From assembly GCA_973895155.1 (NCBI GenBank), contig OZ316892.1:1736001-1800000 (forward strand): DNA of 64,000 bases. Reading direction: 5' to 3'. Positions within the stretch are counted from its first letter, which is position 1, and each line of letters starts with the position of its first letter. Below the pieces are notes generated by a model that was not told the origin of the DNA, searched no databases, and saw only the letters and a list, made by a program, of their open reading frames with translations. The position numbers were made by a program, and so were the translations under genes. This DNA comes from Marsupella aquatica. Lineage: Eukaryota; Marchantiophyta. This document shows, one piece after another, positions 40,461 to 52,420 of this stretch.

Positions 40461-41734
40461 GTATCTATCTATATGTATAACTAATTGTGAGACTAATTGC
40501 AACGGAACAAAAGGCGCCCAATGTGGAGACACTATCCCACAGGAAAAAAAACCCAATCAAGGGAAGTCAACCAAAGAGCCAACTAATCGGGTCTCAGTAA
40601 CTGCACATCAAAATATGACATATACGATGTATGACACCCCTGCATACTGTGATAATCTTACTGTAATGTTTTCTTCCATCAATGAATGCAGTCACATTTT
40701 GATGTGTGATTACCAGCAGGGCAACTAATCCATGTGCTGTCTTGAATAGTTCTCTGTTAAGCTTATTAGTTAGAGCATGACCCAATACTTCAGCCTTGTG
40801 GGGTGGTTGTGTTGTGGTCCTGATATTGTTGTAATTGTGTCATCATGCTATCTTTGTGAAGTGATGTAGCTACTTTCATGATGACATTCCCACCATATAG
40901 CCAAACTATGTGGCCTGGACAGGGTATTTTTTAGTGAATAGGGAGGTGACACAAATGGCCAAATTATACATTTTTTGATTGAGCTCAAGACACTTGCTGT
41001 TGTATGGCCAATTTTAACCATTTGATCACATATGGGTTGATCTTACCTGTTAATAGAGTTAAGATCATACATCTTAAATCTACTCAATCATCGATGTTGC
41101 TTTTAGAGTTGCTAATTGGGCAAATAATTCAGCATTTTTTAAAAGAGGTCCATTGTAAATTCACAATTATTGTGTCCGGCTGCTCAACTGGTGAAAATTT
41201 GGCAGCAAAATGTTCCCTGTGTTGGGAGAAGAAACAACTCAATCATTAGCCTTGCAATACCAAGAAACAAACCCTACTGTTCTCAAACATGCTGGCCACT
41301 TGGTCCCAGACCCACCTAAATGTCCCTCCTGGCCACCATTCATAGGCTCAAGAAGAGGTTGGGAGAGAAGGCCTCAGGTAATGGCTGCCATCCTAGGCAA
41401 ACTATACAGATTGATCAAGGGGTTTCCAGTTGATAAAGTTGGTCATTCTGCCTAAACTAAAGCTTTGCTTTTTGTGTGATAGTGCACTGCCACAGGTGGG
41501 GAATGGTAATTGCCCAATCTTCAGCCTGACTGCCAATTTGTCTCGTACTTTGGCCAATGCTGGTTGTGAGAGGTCTCCACGTACTCTCCAGCCTTGGCTC
41601 AGCAGCCTTACACAATGTTTGTTATTGACTAGTATGCTTGTGCTGATGAAGTGTGAACTATATATGCCTGTTCATCAACCTTACAAAGAGGGTGGCCTTT
41701 TCAAAAAGTAGGGGGCATTTGTGACCTTTATCAC
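40461..41734. other. Intergenic with a small inverted repeat
   Basis: CACATCAAAATATGAC near 40603 and GTCACATTTTGATGTGTG near 40690 form 16-18 base arms of a ~105-base hairpin, perhaps a tiny MITE. Otherwise short frames only. Confidence 0.35.
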
Positions 41735-42660
41735 CAAATAAAATTGGAGGGTCACTTCTTGTTCCAAATATAAACTCCAGACCAATTCTAAAATGTTTTG
41801 AAGTGAACATTTGAAATGCAAATCCGGCCATCTATCAAGTGTGGATGTCTTCAGAGGAGTTCTCAAGTGCCATTAGTCTTTGTCCGATGCCCCACCCTCT
41901 TCTTTGGTGCAGTCTAGGTGGCAATACCATGATTGGTTGATCATGATGCTCTGGAAAAACTAAACCAAACAGTATGGATAGAAATGGACCAAACTATGTT
42001 TTGAATTAAAAAGCAAGTCACATCAAGACAAAGGGACTCACAAGCAGGTGACAAGGATAGGTAATAGTTTTTGCCAGTGTGTCCCCCTAGTTCATGTAAA
42101 GTGAAGTTTGGCCTACTCCCACATTTGAAAAGTGACTATTGCATCTCAGACCACTCTCAGAGACCTGTCTCCCCCTTGTTTTCTTTAGAATTATAGATCA
42201 CCTTGAACCCCAGCCAAACAATTCCAAACTTCATTCAAGAAAAGAAAGCTACCACCAAAATTTGTAAGACCAGGGAAAAAACAAAGTTCAATGAAAGGAA
42301 AGTAAGAGAGGTCCAAAGAGGCCACACCAAACAAGAAAAAAAAAAGCAAGTGCAACCCTGAAAAAATAGAAGAAGAGTGGGGGAAGAGTTGGTAACACTT
42401 CACTAGGGTCTACATCAAAAGCACATGGGGCAAGACCTAATCGTCCACATATTATAGTCTGAGTTCATGTTTAGTGTATGCAACTGACCTCGCACTTGCA
42501 ATTCGTGAACTACTTGCCATATAGGACCATAGACACCATACCTAAATGTGAAAAGTCAATTGCAGCAGTTTCCATTTATTATATGGTATCGGAAGGAATC
42601 CAAAGAAGCAATGGGCCCCAAGGAGTTGTAAAGCCTCCTTTTGTATGTTATTGACAATTT
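41735..42660 (+). mobile_element. Dispersed repeat family 2, copy B (split)
   Basis: The left part (41745-41830: GTCACTTCTTGTTCC, then AACTCCAGACCAATTCTAAAATG) and the right part (42530-42640: AGACACCATACCTAA, then TTCCATTTATTATATGG and AATGGGCCCC) match 45410-45715 in order. Some 650 bases of unrelated sequence separate them here, which suggests an insertion or a deletion in the other copy. Confidence 0.5.
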
Positions 42661-43320
42661 ATTGGGGCTTATATTATGATGATAACTTTAAGAAATGTAT
42701 GCGTGTTTGTTCTTTTCGTTTTGACTTTTTCGTTTCTGTGTTACTTTCAGAGTATTGTGACCCCGGTCAACAGCGTAGGCTTGATTTTCGTTATTGACCC
42801 CTTTACGTGACCTGACCCACATGCGCGTTTGATACAGTCCTGTTCCAATTGCTTTGGCAGATCTAGTGGCTGCTGAGGGTTTTGACTGCTTTGCTTGCTT
42901 GAAGCTGATGAACTGGACTTGTGTTAGACAACAGCCAGCTGAGAGATACCCCTTCTTGAAAAAGTTTGCTTAATCAACCCCCTCCATGCTTTTTCCCAAT
43001 CTGGACCCTTGATGGACCTTTAGATCTCAGATCTGGACCGTTGATAGACCTCAGGGGGTTGATAAGTAACAAATTTCATTGTGGGGGTCCGTCAAGCAAG
43101 TACCTCCAGCCAGCTGCCCCTTTTGTAATCGTTCCTTCGTGCAATTTGGATGGAGCCATGGTTTTTTCTCCTCTCCAGCTCGTTTCTCGTGCAATCTGGT
43201 GAACCCAGACATTCTTGTTCTATCAGGCCGCCACTACAGTAGTGAGTTCCGTGTCCATCTTGCCGTTTGGACAAGCTATGTCTGTTTGTCCTTGGTATGT
43301 GTGAGCTGTTCGCTCTTGTC
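42661..43320. other. Intergenic, no gene recognised
   Basis: Short frames only. Composition becomes less AT-rich towards 43100, close to the next possible gene. Confidence 0.3.
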
Positions 43321-43479
43321 CGCTTAGTGGATTTGTATCTTTCAGTGGCTTGACGATCCCATGAACGGTGTAGGTGTGCTTGTTTCTCCATCAATGAACA
43401 AAGCGAGTTCTGGTGAACAGGCTTTCTCGCCTACTGCCTGTACCGTAGCAGCACTGCCAGCCCAGGATTTGCGCAACGG

Positions 43480-44001
43480 ATGATCTCGATCGATGACGAC
43501 CTTCTGAAACAGGCGAACCTCACTATAAGCCAGCGGAACGGATGTGACTCCGTGCAATGGATTTACAAGCTGAGGGAGGTTGACAATTTTCCCCGCAAGC
43601 TTTTGAATGCTCATTTACACGGCATAATCATGCTTTACGCAACTTACTGTCCTTCGACACTCGACTCCTCCGCCCCACCTGATATCAACTTGGCAAGAGC
43701 TCCGAATGATGCATCTGGTTGTTTCGGGGAAACTTCAGCTCATTCAATGTTGGAACGCATTGACGCGAAGCAATTCCTTCGTGATGCAGTAATAGTGTGG
43801 CGTGTGAGCTCGTGCCTTTCTACAGCTCAAACGTGTCCTCAGTTGACTGGTGGAGAAGATGATAAAGGGGCGACGACCTCATTTCTCTCGAAGGAACAAC
43901 TTATCCGCTTTACAAAAAGTGTTATCCATCCATGTAATCCACCTCTTTGGAAGACCATCCGGCAGGAGAATCCTTTTCCAGGTTTCCTCGAGACCAAATA
44001 A
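43480..44001 (+). CDS. Hypothetical protein of 173 residues (possible gene fragment)
   Basis: An ATG-initiated frame to a TAA at 44001. The frame is open about 28 codons further upstream. The protein has normal composition with no low-complexity and no family I recognise (MISIDDDLLKQANLTIS at the start; FLSKEQLIRFTKSVIHPCN near the end). Just upstream, after an acceptor-like TTTCAG at 43344, another frame is open for 45 codons (WLDDPMNGVGVLVSP) and then stops. Two partly coding-looking frames in different phases suggest a decayed gene or an unplaced exon structure. Chance cannot be excluded at this length. Confidence 0.35.
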   Translation: MISIDDDLLKQANLTISQRNGCDSVQWIYKLREVDNFPRKLLNAHLHGIIMLYATYCPSTLDSSAPPDINLARAPNDASGCFGETSAHSMLERIDAKQFLRDAVIVWRVSSCLSTAQTCPQLTGGEDDKGATTSFLSKEQLIRFTKSVIHPCNPPLWKTIRQENPFPGFLETK

Positions 44002-45043
44002 GACAGAAAGAGAGAGCGGTCATATTGACTTGGGATAAAACTGAGCTAAAACAGATAAATGTTTTTAAAATGTCAAAATCAATCATCTTCTATGCTATAG
44101 GCCTGTGCCCAAGGAGTGCTAGGAGTCTATTTCAGCTTCATGGCCGTTGAGGCTATAAAGAATAACGAACACATATAGTAACTAGTGTAGCTTAGAAGCA
44201 GGACCACGAGGAAAGGATAACAGAAGAACCCAATAAAGCCAAACATTCATACAGAATGTTGTGAGCCCTACTAGTAACCAACTAATCATCGACCACTACA
44301 TATTATTGTCCTGTATTGTGACCAACGAGCATATGGCTGCTTCTTGCTCATGATTGTCAAGACTTTCACCTCCTCTACAGTGAACCCCTGCGGAGCTACA
44401 TGGGACAGCTAGAAAGTCCCTGTTTACCAAGGAATTATGGCATCCCTCAATAACTGATACGTGAAAGAATCCTCCAATTTAATTTATTTTGAAATGAGAC
44501 AACTCCGGAAGTGCAATTTTTCAATCAAAATAACTTTCTCCACGAGTGCATCAGTACGTTTTTGCCTTGGAAATCACCTTCATTAAATAGGTCACTGCAC
44601 TCAAGAGAATCCCAAGATATATAATCCTTAATAACTATCCATATGCTGAAAATAACATGTCCTCCTTGGCCTGAGAGATATAGTTTGTAAGGACGAAGGA
44701 CCTGTTTGAATGTGACCACCCATGCCCAATTGGAAGTAGGACATGCAAGCAGTGAAGTTTAAGAAAGAAAATGGGGCACGCACTTGTGCGGCAAGAGAAA
44801 ATGACCCCCGAGCCTAGATTGACCCTAGAACAAACTAAATAGGATATTTTTTATTGACTGGTTGGCTTTAAAGAACAAATAGGCCTATTTAATTGTAAAA
44901 CATATTTTCTTTAAAGTTTCTAGGAGTTTTCAGTAAAAAAAATGGCCAATTTTTTTGGTTAAACAAATTCACTTATAAGTTAGGGGGGTCAAATCCTAAA
45001 ACATTGCACGCAATGTATGGCCTCCATATAGTGACCCCCTCAC
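44002..45043. other. AT-rich intergenic region
   Basis: No frame or repeat of note up to the homopolymer tract. Confidence 0.3.
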
Positions 45044-45105
45044 CCCCCCCCCCCCCCCCCAAAAAAAAACTAAAACTAAAACTAAAAAAAACTAAAAAAA
45101 ACCAA
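45044..45105. repeat. C-tract, A-tract and CTAAAA simple repeats
   Basis: About 18-20 C residues are followed by about ten A residues and then AACTAAAACTAAAACTAAAA-type units. Homopolymer lengths may be unreliable in the assembly. Confidence 0.9.
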
Positions 45106-45409
45106 AAATCTAGAAGGTTAGCTATCCCCAGGTCTTTGTGTTTTCATCAGATATGGATGTGAGTTGTAGCCAGTCAGCTAGGCTAGAGCAATGGGTAAGT
45201 GTTCTTCCCATGGTCCAGCCAAAATTTTGTGACTTCAAAATTCCCTGCACATGTCTAGTTTCTATATCAACTACCATTCCAAAGTGGAGATTGCCCGGCC
45301 TGGTTGCAATTGTTGTGGTGTGCTAGATTAACTTGCTTGGCATGCTAGACAATGTCAAGATGCACTCAGTCACAAAGGCCCGCTGGGCTCCTTTTTTCAC
45401 CACAGCAAA
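45106..45409. other. Intergenic, no gene recognised
   Basis: Only a short forward frame without motifs. Confidence 0.3.
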
Positions 45410-45715
45410 CTTAAGGGCCACTTCTTGTTTGTAACTCTATAGACTCCAACCCAATGTCTTTTAAAATAAACTTCAATACAAACAAATCAACATATGAAGG
45501 AGCCAAAGTTTGCAAATCAAACACTCCAGATCAGCATATACTTGGGCCCACTGGCTTCCATGTTAGACTCGTAGACACCATACCTTAATGGTCCCCATTT
45601 CTTGTAAAGCAAATTGCAATAATTTCCATTCATTATATGGTCCAGATTCAATTTCCAATGAAATATAAAGAAGATAATGGGGCCCCCCTGCAAAGCCACT
45701 CTCATATGTCTGGTT
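45410..45715 (+). mobile_element. Dispersed repeat family 2, copy C
   Basis: The most compact copy of the family. In order: GGCCACTTCTTGTTTG, AGACTCCAACCCAATG, ACATATGAAGGAGCCAAAG, CAGATCAGCATATACTTGGG, AGACACCATACC, TTCCATTCATTATATGG. Copies A and B share these blocks. Non-coding; class unknown. Confidence 0.6.
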
Positions 45716-46854
45716 GACAAGTCATCACTAACATCCAAAAGCATGCTTTGGTGACTTGTGAGAGTTGATAACTTGACCCCCACACAATATATGCATGTCA
45801 TTGATATATGCTACTGTGATGTACTACCTAACTCCTAAACTCACTCTAATTACTAACTTTCTTGGAGTTAGTTTGGGGGAGGGTATAAAAAATGTTTAAA
45901 TGTTCTTCTAGTTTTGTAAATTAGTTTGAATCCCACGGTCCTTGAGAAAATCATGAATTACATATTTTTCCTTGCCATAATTTTGTGGCTCCACCCCGCC
46001 TCGCACACTGCATGGTCTCCTGGCAGTCTGGCCCCATGGCACTCGCCACAGCAGCTGCTTGTGCATGGGCTCGCTGTCATACTCGCCAGCTGCTTCTGCA
46101 TTAGTTTGCTGAGTCTCACGCTTGCTCTCACATTCTGTCCTGTCCGAAATGCTCCACTCCCCCATTCAGACGCTCCTGAATTCAGTCCTCCAGCAAGCCC
46201 GCTCAGGAAAGAGCAGCAAATTAGTGGTGAGCAGCAACTTAGTCATGAATTTGGAGCTGAGATTAGTGTGGGGACTTTATATAGTTTGAGGTTCAGGAAC
46301 AAGTAGAATGTAACAAATACACTAAGGGTGGGCGAATAAGGTTGGGGCAGCCAGACGCTTTACAATACGGTAGAATCTGGAGCTTGTGTTGGAAACCTAC
46401 CAGGAGTCTGTTATCTGTGACAATTCAAAATCGTTACCCAGCGTATGTTTCTTGTGCAACTAATGGTTCCTTGCAATTTCTTAGGCAGAGTAATCTTCCA
46501 ACTTCTTAGTGTGTTGTTGCTTTGCAACCTGCATGGTCTATGAGTGGCCTTTACATATTTATCCCATGGTCCACCTCAATCCTCATGGACATGGTAGCTA
46601 GTCACTCATTCATTTACCTAAGTTTAATTGGATGCCTTGCCTGTCTGGTTGGTTTGCTCTGTATTTCTTTCACCTCCGCTACTCTCCATAATTCCCGTTT
46701 CTTCTCTTCCTCTTTTCCCTTATTTTCTGTTTCCCTGACCTTTGTTTTTGTCCTCCCATGGAGTCTGGCTGATTTGTACCTTTTGCACTGCTCTTCACAT
46801 CCCTTTGAATCATTTGCTTGTGTTGCATTTACTTTTGTCCCTGGGTTAACTAAG
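45716..46854. other. Intergenic, two hydrophobic forward frames without homology
   Basis: Forward frames at 45926-46306 and 46522-46863 are hydrophobic (Leu, Phe, Ser-rich), a common result of T- and C-rich DNA. No family recognised. Confidence 0.25.
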
Positions 46855-47137
46855 TGGGGTTAACTAAGTGTATATTTTGGGGTGCCACGTACAATTCTAG
46901 CCTAATATAAATAGACCTATTTTATAAAAAAAATATTCCAAGAAATTTTTTCATTTCAATATCAATTAAAAAAATTATTTTATAAAAGATATATATTAGA
47001 GAATATTTTATAAACATGAGTTTATAATATATATTTTTGTTGCCTACGCTTTTTAAAATTTAGTTGATTTCTATCAAAAATACATATTTTGTATTGCACA
47101 TGGTTCCTAAGATTTTTGATAGTCAACCCCGGAAGAT
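46855..47137 (+). mobile_element. AT-rich MITE-like element, family 3, complete copy
   Basis: Begins GGGGTTAACTAAGTGTATAT and ends TTGATAGTCAACCCC, so the ends are imperfect inverted repeats (GGGGTTRACTA). Inner subterminal blocks also correspond (CACGTACAAT and, inverted, ATTGCACATGG). The middle is AT-rich. Related halves occur at 50205-50520. About 280 bases, non-coding. The left end is preceded by another GGTTAACTAAGT, which may reflect insertion into a similar site. Confidence 0.6.
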
Positions 47138-47936
47138 TTTTGTTTCTTCAATTTTTAGCGTTTCTTTTGCACGAAAGAGTTCTTGATACTCCGGATTGAG
47201 CAATTTGTTAGTAAAACAAGTGCTCAAACAGACCTAGGAGCAAAGCGGGGAAGGGAACAATGACAGTCAAGCTCGGGAGTCTCACTATATGGATGCCTCC
47301 CCATCACCTGCGACTTTTTTAGGCCTCAGACCCCCTAAAATGTAATAAAAAATAATTATTTTTCAACCCCTATAAAGTTGGAATATTCTTGAAATATTCC
47401 AAAAATTTGGTTATAAGGACCCTAATCTTTTTATAAGTCTCAAAATTTGATTTTAAAAACCCTATTGTTCTTCTCAAAAAATTCTTAAGTCTTCCCTTTG
47501 AACCAATAAAATGCCTATACTTTGTCGCACGTGATGTGCCATTTTTGTGAAAGTGAGACCCCCGAGCAGTCAAGTGGGAGTTGTTATAGTCCAGTCAAAG
47601 GAAGTTGCTCGGTGAGTGTCATCTCAAACAAGACTCTCAATGACCTAGACTTTGCTCGTTTTGTACTTCTTTTGTGCTGCGTCTACCATACCTTGGTTTT
47701 TGTCCACTAAATTTGCTATTGATGGTTTGTTGTGTTTGCAGCCATGGGTGAGCCACCCCCACTAGGGAGAACACCAAATCTAGAGGTGTTGAGCCTCACT
47801 GGTCAATGCTAGCTAGCGTTGAACTTGTATTGATTCCCAACATAGCTTCTCTCAACTATCAGCAAGTTCCGCAGCAGTTAATTAAGGCAGGACATTTGCC
47901 AAAATACTACAGAGGCAAATAGGCAGGTCAGACAAA
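47138..47936. other. Intergenic with an exon-like MGEPPP start
   Basis: TTTGCAG, acceptor-like, is followed at 47743 by an ATG reading MGEPPPLGRTPNLEVLSLT before a stop. The same 23 bases recur at 53760. Otherwise AT-rich, with no gene. Confidence 0.3.
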
Positions 47937-48300
47937 AAATAAGACAAGAGATTAGGCATACAAGCAAAGTGAACACGTAGACATTTAGATGTGCAAGCAA
48001 AATGAACACAAAGGCACTCAGACGTGCAAGCAAAGATAACACACACGTCAAACAGGTAATAAGATAGGACATCAGGCGTGCGATTGAAGATAACACGCAA
48101 GCAATTAGGCGTGCAAGCAAAGAGAATACACAAACAATCAGGTGTGCAAACAAAGAAAACATACACGTCACACAAGTAATAAGACAGGAGATCAGGCGTG
48201 CACCGAGGGCGTGCAAACAAAGATAACATGCAGACAATTAGGCGTGCAAGCAAAAATAGCACACAGGCAATCAGGCGTGCAAGCGAAGAACACACAGAAA
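47937..48300. repeat. Short-period array with GGCGTGCAAGCAAAG motif
   Basis: About nine units of 30-45 bases carry (A/G)GCGTGCAAGCAAAGA followed by TAACACRCA and CAATTAGG/CAATCAGG. The array lies just 3' of the CACTA transposase remnant (reverse strand). CACTA elements usually have subterminal repeat arrays where the TnpA-type protein binds, so this could be one. The reverse frames across it (CLRVHFACM-type) are artefacts. Confidence 0.8.
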
Positions 48301-48409
48301 ATTACACGGGCTTGTAATGCACTGTCTTATGAAGCAGTCCAAAGGAATAGACAAATTAAGTCAAAAGAAAGTGGTTTTTTTTGCTTAGTTTAGCCAGGGC
48401 ACCATACAT

Positions 48410-49620
48410 TCAGTATTGTTGAGCACGTACTCGTGCACATTTTCTCGTTCCATATAATCTGACTAGATTCAGTATTGTAGAAGCTCCCTCCAAAATTGTG
48501 TTGTTCATCCATTCTGACTCATTTTTATCCCATATGTGAGATGTCACGTCTTTGAACCCAGTCATGTATTTTGTCACAAATCCGATTGCCTGATTCAGAA
48601 TGTACCCCCCTACGATTAATCTCTTTGGCCGAGCTTTGTTCCTCACAATGCCCTTTACAAATTTCATGTACTTTTCAAAAGGATACATCCATGTCGCTGA
48701 TACAAAATCGCGCATGTCTACTTTCTCCATCAAGTGTGTCATGATGTCAAACAAGGAAGAAGGAAAATTCATTTTTAATTGACAGAGAGTTACTACTGCA
48801 TCATCCATGAGGCTGTGAAATTCATTCGGATCTTGTGTTTTTTTACAAATACGTCTAAAAATTTCTGCATACTCTCATGACAGTAATCCTTGGAGCTTTT
48901 GACTTCCAATTCCTAACTGCAAGAGGTAGAATTTGTTGCATCGTGATATGATAGTCGTGAGATTTCATGCTTCCCAACTTTTCCTTTGGATTCACATGCC
49001 TCTTGAAATTCCCTTAATATCCACAAGGAACTTTCAAATTCTGTATCCCTCTAAGAAACTCTCCTTTTTCCTCATCTCTCAATGTATAAGAAGCAAGAGA
49101 CATCAGATGCCCCTTGTTTGGTCCTCTAAATGTTTTTGGCAAATGCAAATGTAACCTTATGTTTTCATATTCCATGTCCTTTCGAGAATCGGCAGTGTCT
49201 TTTTTTGCCAAGAGAGTCCAAATGATATTCTCACATATATTTTTCTTGGTATGCATCACATCTAGTATGTAATGTATCAAAAGCTCCTAGAAGATCCACT
49301 CAAACTTCAATAACATCCAAAACCTTGAATGAAAATTTTTTTATTGGACAAATATTTTTCATTATTGTCTAGCTACTTATGTTCAAAGAGTGCAAGGAGA
49401 CTCACCCCCAATATGGTAGGTCATGGAAACAAGTTCATCTGGGTATTGTCCAAGCTTGTATCGCATTGCAATTTGCGACGCATAACCAGATCATCAATGT
49501 CCACCTTGTCCTATGACAGAATTTGCAATCCATCAATAATCTTAGGCGGGTACTGGTACAAACACTTCGCATCATAGTAGGTCCAAATGAAGCATTGCAA
49601 ACAATTCTACTCAATCTGGA
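48410..49620 (-). pseudogene. CACTA (En/Spm) transposase remnant
   Basis: On the reverse strand, in the order of a plant Tnp2 transposase, are: a damaged Transposase_21 part near 49620-49350; LDVMHTKKNICENIIWTLL at about 49260 with SYTLRDEEKGEFLRGI (49014-49280); KSHDYHITMQQILPLAVRNWK near 48970-48905, frame-shifted; and the DUF4218-type stretch FPSSLFDIMTHLMEKVD, ATWMYPFEKYMKFVKG, VRNKARPKRLIVGGYI (48410-48808). Stops and frame changes separate the pieces, so it is dead. CACTA/TAGTG termini were not identified. Confidence 0.8.
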
Positions 49621-50204
49621 TGGAAATTAAGAGATATGTTCTCTTCCACGAGTATGAAACTATTTTTGACCATTTGTGTTGCAATCAAAGTAGGTGAGTT
49701 GATGGCAGAACATATTGTTGAAATTGGCTCTAGAAAATGTGTGGGTATGATGCGGACATGATATAGCTTCCAAATTAGTTTGTTCTTTCCAAAACAACGA
49801 TAGGTGCAAACTAGTGTTGGGCGGTTATAGGGTTTTCCTTAATATACCAGCCATGTAAAGGTATAGTGGACATCCTTGGCCGACAAGACATGGTATTGGA
49901 CTAGTATGTAAGGTCCCCACAAAATTTCAAAATATAGAGGTATATTATAATCTCAAATTGTAGACGGGGTATAGGTATAGAGTTTAGAACAGGCTGGTAA
50001 TTATAAGGGTGTATGTAAAGGTATAGCAAATTAAAACTCATAATATCAATTTTTGATGCAAAAACCAATCATATTTAACGTGCACAATTTGCATATAACA
50101 CTTGGTGATACAACATATGCTTTGACTTCAGGGAAAATCTCCATCAATACTAGTAAGTGCTATAGTAAAGGCTCATCCTCCACCAATCTGGTAGGTTTGT
50201 TAGA
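49621..50204. other. AT-rich sequence beside the CACTA remnant
   Basis: GGTATAG motifs recur (near 49858, 49970, 50013) in otherwise unremarkable sequence. It may be the 5' part of the CACTA element. Confidence 0.3.
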
Positions 50205-50520
50205 GATTATTCTATAAATATGAGTTTATAGTAGCTTTTTTGGTATTCTACATTTTATAATTTTTTTGCTAATTTCTTTATCAATTGTCTATTTTTGATT
50301 GCATGTGGCTCCTGCAATTTTTTATAGTCGACCCCCCCCCCCCAAAATATTATAAATTTATATTTATAGAATATTTTATAATATACACCTTTTAAAAAAT
50401 CAAACTGGCCACTAATATTGAAAATAAATAATATTCTTGGAATATATTTTTTTAAATAGGTGTAGTAATAATAGGCTAGCATCGCACGTGGTACCTGAAA
50501 ATATACACTAAGTTAACCCC
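50205..50520. mobile_element. AT-rich MITE-like element, family 3, rearranged copy
   Basis: 50205-50335 is a direct copy of the right half of the element at 46855-47137 (ends GCATGTGGCTCCTGC, then TAGTCGACCCC). 50340-50520 is an inverted copy of its left half (read in reverse, GGGGTTAACTTAGTGTATAT, then CCACGTG and GCTAGCC). A C-tract of about 14 bases joins them. Two nested or fused elements are the simplest reading. Confidence 0.55.
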
Positions 50521-52420
50521 CCAAGCATAAACCAACTCATCCTTGGCAACATCAATGATATCACCTTCCCTAGCCAACTGAAGAGGTCACTAATGTTTGT
50601 TTTTTTACGGACCCCCATTAGAGGTCCTTTCCAAAATTCCTGGCTCCACAGCGCGCCACATGCCACAAACAGAAAGGGACTTGTTTTTGGATAAAATTAA
50701 CTTCTACATTCGTGTTTGTGACAACTTTGCTGTAAAAATTGGGATGCCATGCCGTAAAAAAGAATGTAAAAACAACTGACATACAAATCAAAAGACAAAA
50801 AGATTGAAATAAAATTGCTCCCAATAACAGTTTTATTTTCATTTTGATTTTATTCAAAACATAAAATTTTCTCGACAACAATCTTCAATTTGACATTGTT
50901 GAGTCAAACCATAATGAAAACTTACCTATAATATGGCGTTGGAAAAATCTTGAAGAGATGGTCTTGATGAGGTTAGCATTGTCACCATTCCATAAGAATT
51001 GAGTAGGTAATTTGAAAAATAGATTTTACCCGTGATTTTGTAATCTCTAGTGCGAATAGAAATTTTTGTTGTACAACACCTAAAATGTTGACTGTCTCTT
51101 CAAGATCTTTCCAACGCCATATGGAAGGAGATCATGAATTTTAGAAATTCTCTAGCTTTTTAATGAAGTTAACATTGATAGATTTAGTTGAGTTCTGAGG
51201 AGATTATAAGTTTCCAATGTTCTCTACCTTTCCAATGAATGTGACATTGGGAAATTTTATCAAGTACTAAAGTGGTCATGAGTTTCTAAGTTTCTCTAGC
51301 TTTAGATCCATTCCGAATCCCACAATTGAAGATTTGTTTCCATGAAACTTTTTGTCTTAAACAATTATGCAAGGTTAGTGATTTGATGACACCGATAAGC
51401 TTCTCTCTCTTCGTCTATCTGCGTGTAGGAATTGAAAAGTGATTACTTTCGATGCAACTTGAGTGCATCCAATATCCCTTCGATAATGTGGAGGAAACCG
51501 TCAAGCACCGTTTTGCTGAAGTGGGCAATATAGCTACCCACACATTAAACAGTAGTTCACATTGCAGTTGGTTTTGTGATTGATGTTAATTGTGGTTGCC
51601 TTGGTAAGTTTGACAACTGTTTCAAGTGTCAAACATTGACTTGTTCATTTTGAATCTTTTTTTTTCTTTAGATTTGGAGGTCCATCTAGGCCTTCAGTTT
51701 CTAGATAACTGCCTCTAAAATAACATGGGGGTCCACGGATTAATTTTTAATAATTTAATTTAATTTTTTTAGAGGTCACTAATGTTAGTAGTCTCCAAAA
51801 CCATGTCCACCCTACAATCATCTGGTGCCTCCTACCCTACTCCTTCCCCAAACCCTTACACCTACTTGAAGAATGTTTTCATAAATCAATACCATTATAG
51901 CCCTTCAAAACTTGAACTAAAGCCCTTGTTTCTGAGTGCATTATGAAGAAGAATGGAAGTGTTAAGATTTGTATCAGGTCATAATAGCCCCTATCTATGC
52001 TCTACTTTTACTAAAATTAGCAAAAACTATCTCAAAGGCCTTAAGTGTGTTAATGCCTGCTAGGAGAGCATTATGGACCATATTAGCCCCTCAAACCTCA
52101 AGCTAAAAGCCCTCATTTTCCAGGACATTAGGGAGAAGATTGCAGAATCATATTTGGATCAGCTATGGCATTTCTCCTCTACTTTCACTGAAATTAGAGT
52201 AAAAATATATCAGACCTTATAATAATGTCTCTTACCAGAGCATTTTGGGCCGTAAGAGCCCCTCACAAAGCTAATTTTACATACATTAATTTTACCCAAA
52301 TAAACCCTAAACAGTATAGTTAGGGGGTCCATTAACTCATTACCAACTTGCTTAGAGTTAGTTTTGAGGGGAGGGTACTGAAAATGTGAGTTTTCCTCCA
52401 CTTTTTGTGTACTTCTAGTT
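50521..52420. other. AT-rich intergenic region
   Basis: No gene recognised. The block GAGGTCACTAATGTT occurs near 50583 and 51772, and pairs of similar paragraphs near 51880-52010 and 52070-52200 suggest old duplications. Confidence 0.3.

Noticed and set aside
45926-46863. Two hydrophobic forward frames that look like membrane proteins
   Set aside because: T- and C-rich DNA gives Leu/Phe/Ser frames by chance; no family, no partner exons.
47878-48295. Two Cys- and Leu-rich reverse frames of 119 and 137 codons
   Set aside because: They come from translating the GGCGTGCAAGCAAAG tandem array; no real protein is indicated.
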